From assembly GCA_023515745.1 (NCBI GenBank), contig JALECJ010000257.1, positions 2,544,687 through 2,608,686 of the forward strand: 64,000 bases of DNA, given 5' to 3'. Every line of letters starts with the position of its first letter. Position 1 is the stretch's first letter. This DNA comes from Amoeboaphelidium protococcarum (lineage: Eukaryota; Aphelidiomycota; Aphelidea). Position numbers and translations under genes: made by a program. The notes under the pieces are model-generated. The model worked only from the letters and a program-made list of their open reading frames with translations. It made no database searches and was not told the origin of the DNA. Shown piece by piece: positions 37,042 through 48,442 of this stretch.

Positions 37042-39918
37042 TCAATCCCATTCACTCTCATCCACACCCTCCATCTTATCCTGTACCAGAGGTGTATTAT
37101 CAATTTCGTCTTTAGCATTCTTGAACATGCCAGTCAAAAACTTCTCCTGCTTTTGAGAGTCAGTCAACGGTCTTTCCCCAGTCTCCAAAACATATTTTGA
37201 TGGTCGTCTCTGTTCTACCGGAGCTTAAGACAACGGAGTCATTCCAGCCGGTTGTAAATTCAAACTCTTACTTGGAGCAACATCTTTCGACTTTGATGCC
37301 CAATCATCAGCAGACATTGTCGCCAATTCATCATCAATGGTCACTGGGAAAATGTCATCTTGGAAGTACTCCCTTCTATTTCTTGGCATTGAGAAGCTGA
37401 TAGTCTCAATCTTATCCAGAGTAAGACGATAACAACGGCCAAACTCAATATTCTTCGCATCCAAATATTTCTTTGAGCAGAACGATGTACCTTACTGAAT
37501 TGAGGCACCTACAGACTCAAATTTAGGCAATGCATACAAAGGTTCAGTTGAATGAGACAGAGTGATGTCCACTGGCTGGATGCTTGTATCACCCCTTCCG
37601 CAGAGATAGACAACAGAGGTATCAGCATCGAAATGAGGGACATATATCGCAGGCGATACATCAAACTACAAAGCTTATAACGGCACATTAGCTTTACGAA
37701 TGTCAAACAGCGAAAGCTCACGCTAACTCCCATGACCGAATCCAGCGGATGCAACATGGTGACTATCTACCCAGAACACACGGCTTCCACGGATTCCTTC
37801 ATGAGCCGCAAACGCAGCCGATTCCTTTTGCTGACGAGGATCTATCAATCTAACCAGTTTGTCTTTACAGGAAGTTGCTAAAGTTCCTGAACCATCCATA
37901 TTGACATCAATACTCTGTACAACATCCTAGAAGCACGATAGAGTATTCAAGTTTCGACCAGCATTGATATCCCACAACTTAATGGAGGTCTAAGTGCTCA
38001 TTCCCTAGGCTTCGGCCGAGATGGCTAAACTACTAACATAAGGATGGAACTTGACAATGTTAACACGATTCTAATGACCACTCAGAGATACAAATGGCTC
38101 AGTTAAATCCTTTTTCGCAGTGCCGTCCTCTGGCAACTTCCACACACGAACTTTACCATCTTCACAGCCAGTTAACAATAGATCAGGCTACAAACGACTC
38201 AAAGACAAGTCCAGCAGATCAACTCCATTTATAACGCAAGGAGTAACTGGAGGCAAGCGACCCGGCTTACTGGTGGGTAACACCACAACTCTCCCACCTG
38301 CTCCCATTATTGGATAAGCCAGGAATTTACTATTGGAGTGCAACATATCGCTCTCTCCAGGCAAAATATTCAAACTCTAAACATTCTCAAAATTCTTTGA
38401 CTAATGCTAAGTAGTACCCAAAATGTAACGATAAGTAGATTTTCTAACATTTTACAGAGCCAGTGGAGTGTTGCTGGCTCTGCGAGAAGTGTTGCTCTCA
38501 CTCGATGGACTTTAGAGTGGACTTTCTTTTCCACCAGTCTGATCTTTCAAATTTAAACGTGCCATCGATACATCATCCTTTTTAATCGCGCTGCTAGCTT
38601 GAGGTTATTTTTCGGACTATACAGATTGCTTCGTTTTAGTAATTCTACTGCTAACCAGGTATCCATCTGCAGGATCCAGACTAACAGTGGGTACGAGACC
38701 ATACATAGCATCCCCTTAATCATATTTGGCCTCTATCAACTGCGCATAAGATTAAAAGAATGGATCAGAGCCAGCTGTACCATTACCAAATAGATCACTA
38801 CTGAAATCTCTGTAAGACTTTCTAGGGACACTAAACGACACTGGAACCAGAGCAGAAGAAGACGCACCACCCTCACTAGCCTAAACACAAATCAGGCGAT
38901 TAATCTCAGCTTCCATTACGTTGAGAGATCTCTTTCTTAATAAGCAAGCACCAGAGACTGACGCAGGCAGTATTGCAGACTGTACAGGAGATAGCATAGA
39001 ACCGCTAGAAACCGAACTATTAAATTCCAGCCATCTCAGACTAGTTTCACCTCTCGATACCATGTAGATGATATTAGTATCCACATCAAAGACGGGAAGC
39101 AGGAGAGCAGTGCCAGAACTACCGGGAATCGTCTGTCTATCCACAGCGGAACTCAAATTTCGGTGATCATATAATGCGTACTCTCTCTATCTCTGAGCAC
39201 CAAAGCCAGTAGATAAAACATAATTACTATTGCCAAGCCACTGCACACGAGAGCCTTTCAATTTAGAGCCAGCGTGTGAACTCACCTTCCCAACACTGCT
39301 ATCCTTTCTAACATCAAATACACGCATAAAACAATCTTTAGACACCGAGGCACACAGCTAACCATTCGATTTCCACGTTGTACTCTAAATAACATCTCCG
39401 TGGTCATTCCAGCTACCAACAACTGAGCCAACTCCATAGTCGATCAGGTGAATACTTTTATCACAGCCCGCAGAGATGAGATTAGCACAGGAGGGATGAT
39501 GCTCCAAGCAATCCACTTTGTGTGGAACTTTGATACAAGAAATCATCAAAGTCTCTGGTTTACCATCTGGCTTATCTTACACTTTAATAACTCTGATACT
39601 CTAATCTTCACATCCAGCTAAGAGTACATCTGAGTCAAATGGAGAGAACTTAAAATCTACAATTCCACAACCGGCGCCAAACTCACATCTATCCATATCA
39701 GACATGGCATGATATTTACCAGCTTTATAAACATCTAAAAATTACACATTCTATCCAGAAGAGCCAGTTCTATAAGCAAGCCATTTCAAAGATGACTCTA
39801 CACTGTTGCATGCGTCGTTTCCAGTGTACACAGAAGGTAACTCACTGTACCACTCTTCCTTCTTACCAGGCTTGGCCACAGCATTTCTGTATTTTGACAC
39901 ATTGGCAACAAACGGCAT
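37042..39918 (-). CDS. CORO7: Coronin-7 (tandem coronin)
   Basis: 958 aa, one exon. Two coronin propellers in tandem. First: MPFVANVSKYRNAVAKPGKK, DFKFSPFDSDVLLAGCEDQS, VSKDCFMRVFDVRK and VLSTGFGAQRQREYALYDHR. Second (from about residue 500): LSLSRLQPDLLLTGCEDGKV, VSLSGHQNRVNIVKFHP, SCKDKLVRLIDPRQ and ASAGFGHGSQRELSLFDIRK. A Ser/Gln-rich linker joins them, and the acidic tail ends VDESEWD, the hallmark of coronin-7. The protein acts at the Golgi/endosomes and on Arp2/3 and has no coiled coil. Length is close to human CORO7 (925). Numerous TAG/TAA Gln codons. Confidence 0.96.
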
Positions 39919-40318
39919 ATCTTTATTAATAAAAAACTATATTACTCTATTTAAGACCAAGTGAGTGAGTGAGTGTTTAGTAAAGCGGATACTCTACTTT
40001 CAGGCGTAGAGAAGAAGAAAACGATGGCGATGAGAGATTCAACGCCGTGTTTACCGCAGTGTATAACGATAAGTGAGATTCATGTACAAGTCAGCCCATT
40101 ACTAAAAAGTATAATTGATGATAGATGGATGTTATAGAGATTGTAAAGATCGATTTTGAATTATAGCGACTTGGTAAATATTGCTCTTTGGATGATATCT
40201 TCAGAGATCGATGTTAAAGCGTAATCTCTACAGCGTGTCTACTGCAAGTACTGAAAACAATGTGGAAACGATGAAAATCATGAGAAATTTGATCAATATG
40301 TTAAGATCACAATTAAAA
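39919..40318. other. Intergenic, 400 bp
   Basis: Between two minus-strand genes; should hold the coronin-7 promoter and the 3' end of the GPI-protein gene. A short GTGA repeat lies at 39960-39973. Nothing else is supported. Confidence 0.4.
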
Positions 40319-40828
40319 TCACACCATAGCCAAAATAGGCATCACAACAGCGGAGAGATACGCGACAGATAGAGCCGTGGCAGCATTTTGATAATCCTCT
40401 GGACTTGGAGTCTTCTTCTTTGTAGACGATGATGGAGATGGAACATCAGCTGGAGTGGTGGAGTTTGAAGTCGGAGTGATGTTGTCACACTTGAACTGCT
40501 GGCCACAACGATCCTAGCACGCTTAGTCACTCACACACTTGGCAGCACACTCTTTGTAGTTTCCGGAGCAGATTTCATACGCTACAGGGAACGTAATTTT
40601 GGTGTCAGGTGGGACTTGATTACCCTTACATACACACTCCCACTGCATTGAGCTGGAGTCGCACACATTCTTCACCGTGCCTTCTGGCTTACAGAAAGTG
40701 TCACACTGCGCAATATTGTTCTGGCAAGTAGTCTCCAAGAAGGCAGAATCTTCCGACAGAATATTGTACGCACTGACGCGCACGTTAGTAGATAGCAGCA
40801 GAGAAATACCAAAGGCTAAGAATTTCAT
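40319..40828 (-). CDS. Secreted cysteine-rich GPI-anchored protein, fungal type
   Basis: 169 aa. Signal peptide MKFLAFGISLLLSTNVRVSA, then a cysteine-rich domain of about 90 residues (CQNNIAQCDTFCKPEG; SSMQWECVCKGNQVPP; YEICSGNYKECAAKC; CQDRCGQQFKC), a Ser/Thr/Pro-rich stalk (about 118-140) and a hydrophobic C-terminus (ATALSVAYLSAVVMPILAMV) that fits a GPI signal. The spacing '...C.C..G..P......PF..C...Y..C...C' resembles the fungal cell-surface family labelled DUF7707, from memory. Probably a wall or surface protein. It is good evidence for a fungal-lineage host. Confidence 0.8.
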
Positions 40829-41325
40829 ATTAAATGTATCAAATATTTTTAGTGCAAGAGTTATTTATTGTACGGCAGTAGTAAGGTAAAAAAAATCATC
40901 AACTCATAAGGTATTGATAAATTGATACTACAGATCTCATTTTCGAACTAGTTCTGATTGGCCATTGAGCTAATGTTGCGTTGATTGATATCTTGGCCAG
41001 ATCATCTTCATGCTTGCCAAACAGGACATAGCAATATTCATATATTCTTTATAAAGACTTCATTCTATGCTAGTTAACTCCATGTCATATCCCCGACGGC
41101 AAGCGATTACTTCGTACCACAAATTGCTTTAGATAGAGTGGCTGATAAGGGAGCACCAGAGAAACACGCAATTGAAATCACGTTCTTGCCATAACGTGAT
41201 ACAATCACCAGATCATATCACGACTTTGCACACCCCACTTTTTATACTTTACACAGTACTTAAGGGATTATTTCTCATTAGTTTGAGCCAGGAAGTAAAG
41301 ATTATATTCTTCCGAGTTTATCAAA
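40829..41325. promoter_or_regulatory. Divergent intergenic region, 497 bp
   Basis: Lies between the GPI-protein gene (minus) and the small gene at 41326 (plus), so it holds both promoters. I see no coding frame or RNA gene. Confidence 0.4.
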
Positions 41326-41754
41326 ATGCGGCTTTGTAACAACAGTCTGAAACAATCACACCAAGAGGATGACATGGAGCTGGTAGATTTATATCTAGAT
41401 GAAGATGCTGAACGGTCGTATATCACACTGATACCATCAAAGATTGCACAAGAGAGAAGGAAGCGAGAGTTGTATAGACTATATGGGATACCTGCATCAA
41501 CATCAGAAGAGTAGAATCAAGATGCCGCTTAAGAAAAAGCGTAGACTTAAAAGGCAAAGAAGGCAATGACTTATGCCTAGCGGCGATAATAATATGAAGT
41601 CGCAAGAGAGGCGCGACTGGAGCTATTCAAACTGGCGACTTATAATCAGTGGAGAAATCGAATACTGCAAGAAATGGAGAAGGGCTAGACATCTCCAACC
41701 GTCGCATTTCTGGAATTTATAAGTAGAAAACTAGATTTGAAATTTAGACTCTGA
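41326..41754 (+). CDS. Small charged helical protein, unknown
   Basis: 142 aa, open to TGA 41752 when TAA/TAG are Gln. Acidic start (EDDMELVDLYLDEDAERSY), then a basic helical part (AQERRKRELYRLYGIP) and a long charged helix (KAKKAMTYAQRRQQYEVARE, ARLELFKLA). Codon use is host-like. No domain recognised. Confidence 0.6.
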
Positions 41755-41874
41755 GATAAGTAGCATTATTATGAGTGGCATAAGTAATATTGCTAATGAA
41801 TAATTATTAAATTGCAAGATATAGATTGATTGAAATACTTTATAAACTCATCGGTCTTCATGACAGTGATGAAA

Positions 41875-42633
41875 TCAGAATTTCAGCAAGTGAGGCCTGT
41901 CATTGCTCTTCAAAGAGAACAGTGAAGACAGGTATCCTTTCAACAGCGGAGTGTTCTTAACAACAGGCACCAGGGCGGAATCAACCTTTTTCTACAAGCT
42001 GACAAACGCCTTATCTAATGGAGTCTTTTCCTTCTTCTTGCCATCGAACAGAGCATCAGCATCCTTCTTGCCCTTCTTCTTCTGGTCAGCCTACTTGTCA
42101 GTTACTTTTGTGAACAGAGCATCAGTAACATCAGCGGCAGCCTTGACAGCCTCAGCAGCGTCAATCTTGGTGCTAGTTGGAATGACATAAGCCTGGTTGA
42201 CGCGTCTCATCGGTACACCGTTAACCTTGAATGGGCCAGTGACTAGCAAAAGTCCGCTGTCCAACTATTTCAAAAATACAACTCTCTTACCACGGAAGCG
42301 ACCGGTCAATAAGATCAATACTGTACCAGGGGTGATGGCAGCATTCAGACGAGCCTTTGGCTGCTTCTTGGTCTTACGCGATGACTTTGCCTGAGTGGCT
42401 GATTCCACAGGATAATACTTTGGCAGTCTCTCAGCGGCGACTACGCGATTTCCAGTCTTATCATTGGTGGTGTTCACCTTCCTCGCAGCTGGCTTAGGAG
42501 TCTACTCATCCTGTACCTGTGGCAATTTCTTCTCAATAGTTCTCTTATACATTCCACGGCGCTTGTACATTGCAGTACGTGAATAGCGCTCCACTCCGCC
42601 AGGCAGTAATTCGTTTCTAGATGCGGACACCAT
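41875..42633 (-). CDS. RPL6: 60S ribosomal protein L6 (eL6)
   Basis: 252 aa, one exon. Seen: [19 protein letters not shown] (the eL6 'yYp...' entry), [40 protein letters not shown] and [20 protein letters not shown], all eL6 hallmarks, followed by a lysine-rich tail and the final [20 protein letters not shown]. Length is near the animal/plant forms and longer than yeast L6. Confidence 0.96.
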
Positions 42634-43327
42634 ATTTTGTTAATTTAATATCTTTTATCTGGATATTTGTGGATAAAATGATACTATTCTTACTTGACAC
42701 TACAAGCTAAAGCAAATTACAGGCAATCTGGCAAGGAAAAGATTTTGAGATTTAATCGACGGTTAAGGTCGGGCTTTCCTCGCGCGCGATTTGATCACTT
42801 ATGGTCAACGCAAAAGTGTCCTTTATGAATGGAAATGGTCGTACGACAATCTGTTCGTTCTGGAGAAAAAACGACAAAGAAGAAGAAGAAGCGATATAAA
42901 GGAAATATGGTCATTTCTCAAGTCAGCCTGAGCTGAAATAGTTTCGTTGAGGACTTGCATCATGTCAATGCAACTCAATTTAATAATTCGAGTCAATATT
43001 GAATGAACTGACACTGCCTTGTTTTCACTCTGGACCCCTAACAGTTTCGCTATGGTTCATCTGTGGTTCAGTTTGAGTGTATGCATAGGGTTCTGATTGG
43101 CTCGTAATTACTGATATTACTTAAGCATAATTTAAGTAATATATCTGTAATTAAAGCCAGGAGCTTTATGGAGCTCTTGGTAGTGAATTATGATTTCTTC
43201 TCTATATACTCGTACTTAGTCTTTTGTTGCTCTTTACTTGCACTGAGTTAAAACAGTTTCTTGAATGGCATATATCTTGTCAATGCACCTAAATGAGATA
43301 ATCCAAGTCAATTTTGAATGAGTAGGT
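42634..43327. other. eL6 upstream region with dispersed repeat copies
   Basis: Holds the eL6 promoter, including CGCGCGCGATTT at 42781-42792 in plus orientation. Two diverged copies of a roughly 65-bp sequence (GTCAATGCA...AGTCAAT.TTGAATGA) lie at about 42940-43005 and 43250-43325. GTTTTCACTCTGGACCCCTA at 43021-43040 recurs, diverged, at about 44319-44340. No gene seen. Confidence 0.5.
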
Positions 43328-44191
43328 GTTGTAAATTAAAGTTAAAGTATCCGATTAAGTTATTAGTTATTTATACGTACAGGATAAAGGTAATTTACAA
43401 TTCATACTATCAGTTTGTGCAATGTTGTTAGCGTTGAATCCACTGGTACCACGGGATTCAAGGATGTTCATCTCGTGCCTGGCGAAGTATTTTTTTGCGG
43501 CGTGGCTATGGAAGCACACCTCGGCAGCCTGGGAAATCTCAAGGTCGACAAGTATGTGTCGCAGGTAAACGAGGCACATTACGTGTTATCTTTAGCCGTG
43601 CACGAGTTGGAGTCTCTGGATCGAGTCATTCGTGCTGCAGAGCAGTCTGTGTCGTCTCTGTTTGGGCTGAGTGATCGTCTACGTCAATTGCGTGCCGTAG
43701 ACGGTGTTATACGCCTTCGCCGTAAATTGGCGAAGAAGGAACGCAAGGCGAATGTACAAAAGATTGATGGGGCTGTTGTACCTGCTGGTTATGAAATCCA
43801 GCCATGTTTCCTCATACTAGATGTGGCTAGTAAATCGCTGCAGTCTGGTGACGTTCGTCGTGGGGGACGTTGTGCTGGTGCGCAGGCAATTGCGTGCGTA
43901 TGACATGAAAGAATCTGCTGGCGTGTACCTTAATCCTGTGTATATCAGGAAGATAAAATCGTTGTCCTCGGAGGAGATGGAAGGAGTTCAGCGCCGTTGT
44001 TCAACGTCCAATAGCAGTAATGATGAGCTGAATGTGCTTAGCTACCAAGGGCATCAGTTTTGATGAGTATGAATGCATTGAGTTTGTTGCGGCATAACGA
44101 ATAAATGTTGTAACTTAGAGTTGAAGTATACGGTTAAGTAATCTGTTATTTATACGTATAGTTTAGAAGTAATCACAATTTATACTACAAT
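43328..44191 (+). mobile_element. Unclassified element relic: short direct repeats around a broken ORF
   Basis: About 85-bp direct repeats, roughly 80% alike, lie at 43328-43411 and 44106-44191 (both start TGTTGTAA and share TTATTTATACGTA). Between them is a more GC-rich region with open frames lacking TAA/TAG: 43415-43903 (EAHYVLSLAVHELESLDRVI, DRLRQLRAVDGVIRLRRKLA) and, one frame over, 43821-44063 (GDVVLVRRQLRAYDMKESAG). The two frames seem to continue one protein through a frameshift near 43850-43870. The first frame has no ATG before 43507. Family unknown; composition differs from host genes, suggesting a mobile or acquired origin. Confidence 0.5.
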
Positions 44192-44470
44192 CTAGATCAG
44201 ATCAGTTCGTATAATCAATGTGGAATCCTAATTACCTATCAGAGCTTGAGTGACTTAATTGGCAGTCACATCAGTTACACGTGACTAGAACACCATATTA
44301 CAACAGCAGGAAGCTTATTGTTTTCACACTGGGCCCTTAGCAGTTCTGGGCAAGAGCGAATGCTCCGAAGGACTGATCCTAAAGTAGTGGAGATTTTTCA
44401 GTAAAAACAAAAGCAAGAATTACTTGTAAAGGGGAGGGGAATATAGTATACGTAATAAAATAAATAAATT

Positions 44471-45432
44471 TCATAGTCTATTAGAGTCTTTATGCAGTTT
44501 CCATTCTCTTACGCGCTTCACCAATTTATCGGCAATCTCATCAGCAGTTGCATTGCGTCCGTAAAAGTCAACGAACGCACCATTGGGGTCCATCAAGAAG
44601 AAGAATATGCTATGGTCTACGAGATAGTCATCTTCACCCTTTCCATTAGGATTAGGGATTGGATCACCTTTGGACACGTAGATTCTGTAAGACTTGGCAA
44701 CCTTGTCTATCTCTGCGTCCTCGCCTGTTAGGCCGACGAATCGCGGGCTAAACTCTTCCAAATACTTCTTGACCACTTCCGGAGTATCACGCTTCGGATC
44801 GACGCTGATAAATATGGGAGCGATCATATCACCAACACTTTAGGTACCTTCTGTCTTCTTTTAGATCTAAGATCCAGCAAGGGAAACACTATCGACTTTC
44901 TCAATAGCACGCGCCATCTTCTCCAACTCATCAGGACACACATCCGGACAGTTGGTGAATCCAAAATACATCAGCATAAACTTGCCTTGGAAATCCTTTT
45001 CGGTCACAGCCTTCCCAGATTTGGCATCAATGAGCGAGAAAGGTCCTCCAACTTTGACTAGTCCATGTTAGATTCCACGTTTCTCTGCCTCTCGCTGGGC
45101 TTTCTACTTCATCAGAGCATTCTTCTCCTACTGTAGATAGTACAATCCAGCGCCAGCAATGGCGAATGTCACGGCTAGACTCTTCCAAGTAATCGGCTAC
45201 ATATACATACATCCACATGATATTAGAGTCTGTCTTTACAATACGCGATACGCCACAAACTCAGGGTGGTGACCTTTATCGCTGCACATAAACTTACACT
45301 TCGCGTCTATTGACTTTTGTATTTACTATCTAGATTTTCCATACGCTTCGTACTCTAACTTATACACCTTCCAATTGGCCTCAATCTCCAAATCTGCGCG
45401 TACTGTCTAGATATCAAATTTAATCTAATCAT
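44471..45432 (-). CDS. SCO1: Mitochondrial copper chaperone SCO1
   Basis: 286 aa in two exons (45298-45432 and 44471-45196) with a 101-nt GTAAGT...TGTAG intron in phase 0. Exon 1 is a mitochondrial presequence (MIRLNLISRQYAQIWRLRPI). Exon 2 starts PITWKSLAVTFAIAGAGLYY, a membrane segment, then the thioredoxin-like domain: GPFSLIDAKSGK, LMYFGFTNCPDVCPDELEKM with the copper-binding CPDVC (about residues 128-132), PIFISVDPKRDTPEVVKKYL, FVGLTGE and the conserved His in DDYLVDHSIFFFLM. It delivers Cu to Cox2. Its ATG lies only 34 bp after the stop of the upstream kinase gene. Confidence 0.95.
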
Positions 45433-45466
45433 TTTTACTAGGGCGACTTTTCAATAATAGTAAAGA

Positions 45467-47990
45467 TCAACGCAACAATTTTATCTCTTAGTGACGAAAC
45501 AAGCGCGTCAACAAAAGGTCTTACAAAATTTCGTTTATTTAACACGCTTAACAAAGCACACACTTGGAATCATCCTTCTTCTTACTTTCGCCCTTAGACT
45601 TCTACAACTTCGACTTCTTTTTGCCTCCCAGTTCACTTGACGCAGACTTTGAGTTTCTTCTAGGAGCAGTCTGTGAAGTTGCCGCCGTGGTAATTTCTTA
45701 TTGCTGTTGTAACTGCTGTAATGGCTTCTCTTGTTTGCCATCAGTTCTAGACTGGATGGAGTTCACCACAGGATATGGCGCCTCTTTTTAAATGGCTGGT
45801 GAGACTGGAGCAGAATTATCTTACCAAAATTTAGGAGGCGGGGAAATGGATAACTTCTACATACCGGACACCATAGCCGGAGAGACTGGAACAGATTAGC
45901 TTGGTGACATGCGCACAGTGTTCTTTCCGTTCTTGCCTTTCTATAACCATTCATGATTCAATAATTATTTGGCACTTGGTCGACCGGCAGCCTATTTGTT
46001 AAAGCATTGCTGAAGGAAATTCTTTAACTCTGGAGTTATATTTTCAGGCAGTGGCGGACAGTCATCTTCCACAATTTTAAACAGAGCCGTCATTGCATTA
46101 AATCCAAAATATGGCGGATGCGTGGTAAGCAGTTCGACTATTGTGCACGCCAGCGACCATATATCAGATGCCGGAGATGCTCCTTTCAGCTCAATAATCT
46201 CAGGAGCCATCCAATTGGGAGTTCCTGCAACAGAAGTATCTCCTTGGTCAAATCTCAACTCTTTACTCACACCAAAATCTCCCAGCTTAATAACACCAGT
46301 CTTTGTAGTCAGAATGTTAGCAGCTTTCAAATCACAGTGAACAACGCCCTTGTCGTGCAGATATGCAAGTCCTTCTAACATACCAAAAGTGTAATACAAA
46401 ACCAACTTCTCGGGGAACGCACCAAACTACTTCATAGTGTGATATAATGAGCCGTTCTCAACAAACTCCAAAATAATGTTCAAATATCCACCATTGATGA
46501 CAATTCCCTCGTATTTGACAATATTCGGGTGTGATAGCGACTTTAATAAATCTACTTCTTTCATAACGGAAGCATATTCAGCTTTGGTGGACTGATCCAA
46601 TTTCACACGTTTAATGGCAAATATCGACCCACTACTCAGCTCCAAAGCTCGGTACACAGAGCCGAATTAACCGCGTCCAATACAATCACCAAGCTAATAG
46701 TCAAGAGAATCTTCATACTATTCACCCGTGGTCTCATTCACACCAGTCTGCACAACACTTAATCTTAATCCTTTGGCATCGGTATCAAAAGACTCAACTG
46801 AATTCTACTGGTTCATACGTGGTCCAACAGAGGATCCATGTTGACTTTTAGGCCTTTGCTTATTATTCGTATTAGTGCTGCTACTATTCACACTCAACTA
46901 TGGAGAATCGCTGAAGGTGGATCTCGTCACAACTGACTTACTTTACACCTGCAATTACTACTACTATTGAGCCTTGTGAATCCTCTCTAAAGACGCCAAA
47001 GTCACCAAGACTTGTGGAAAGTCACGGCCCTCATACAGATCACTCGTTTGAAATAGTTCAGACTACTTGACTCCATACACTTTGGCAGCCTCCACAAATC
47101 TATAAATGTTCTCCATCTACTGATACGGCTAAGCAGTCATATTAATATCCTTCACAGAGTCTGGAGATAGAATATTCATAAGTTGACACAGCACAACACC
47201 ATCACGAAGATCATTCTGAAAAGAGGTCGAGTCAAACTTCTTACCCAATAACTTTTCAACAAATGCTCTAGATGCATCCTGATTGCTCATTAATCTCTTC
47301 TACTTTGAACTGGATGCAATCTCATCAGTTTCCAAAGAGCCTGTAGAGTCATGTGCGGCAGACTGCTCTTAACCTTCCACCGTCAGTCTTGGAAAGTTTG
47401 GCGATGGCTCTGCAGCATTGGGCAATTTCATATTCTTCGACTTGGAATGCTTCATCTCCACAACCATACTGGATCGTTTACTAGGCTTCTACAGCAAATC
47501 TCTATTTGGGACTTTACCACTCTCCACCTGTCTCTTCAAAGCAATTATAGTCTCATTCACCTACAAACAGTAAGAGATATCTCAAAAGATTAATCAATCT
47601 CACTAAAAGTCCTGTTAATAATACAAAAGCATCCTACCTTTTCCAAAGATTAACCTTTAAACAAATCCTGAGCCTCAAACAATTCATTCAGACCAACATC
47701 GCAAGATTTGCAGGCATCAATAAAGTTATTGATATTCTCAATCTGCAGAAATGGAAGAGGCTTAGTACTAATTCTTTAAATACAACCAGGCGACAACGCA
47801 TTAATCAGCCTACAAAACATTAAGGTGAACACTTGATATCAGATATACAACAGTCATGGGTTGACAACACTTACTAACATAATACAACTCCATCTTTCAA
47901 TGCTTTGTGCACTTCACTTTAACCGGTGGTCAACTTCAGTCCCAGCTTCTGATTGATAAAGTCTATAGAATCCTTGAAATTACTCTACAT
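45467..47990 (-). CDS. Two-CH-domain protein kinase, Cdc7/SepH-like
   Basis: 793 aa in three exons (47875-47990, 47638-47809, 45467-47560; introns of 65 and 77 nt, both ending TGTAG). Two calponin-homology domains come first: about 5-90 ([47 protein letters not shown]) and about 190-295 ([43 protein letters not shown]). After a Ser/Asn/Gln linker a protein kinase spans about 385-650: [49 protein letters not shown] and [20 protein letters not shown], the last resembling fungal Cdc7/SepH septation kinases. The usual HRD is HCD. A low-complexity basic tail ends at TGA 45467. The CH-kinase join lies inside exon 3, so the fusion is not a splice guess. Confidence 0.88.
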
Positions 47991-48442
47991 TACGGTAAAA
48001 GTATTGTTGATGATGATGAATACAAAATTTATATAAACAGACAAAACAAAGAAAAGTTACCATTTGATTTTTTATGATAAAGTGTTTGGCTGAGTGGTTG
48101 GTTGATAAGCAGAGACGCCACAAGAAAATTCCCTAAAGTGTAACAATCGTTTACAGAAGAGAACAACTGTTGACTGGCAGGCAGGCTGGCTGAAACAGCG
48201 TAGAGATGGCGCGAGTTGAAACAAGGTGAATGAACAACAGTCACACCGCAGCCACAGAGCAACGGTAGATCAAACAGTGCAACTTTCGTTCCTATGGTAT
48301 TTCAGTAGTGGCCATTCATAATCTGAGTTTAAAATTTACCATTATAAGAACAATAGTAATAACAATAGTTTGTACCTATTTATAATCACTGAAAATTTCA
48401 AATAAAATTGCATTATTTAAAGAGGTGTTAGATATCAACAGA
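47991..48442. promoter_or_regulatory. Divergent intergenic region, 452 bp
   Basis: Lies between the CH-kinase gene (minus) and the RING/B-box gene (plus). It should hold both promoters. No RNA gene or coding frame is supported; a short minus frame at 48029-48262 is not host-like. Confidence 0.4.

Noticed and set aside
43821-44063. Independent gene in the second frame of the 43-44 kb element
   Set aside because: More likely the continuation of the upstream frame after a frameshift than a separate gene.
45547-45570. CVLC before a TAA in the kinase tail taken as a CAAX end
   Set aside because: TAA is Gln in this genome, so the protein goes on; resemblance to CAAX is chance.
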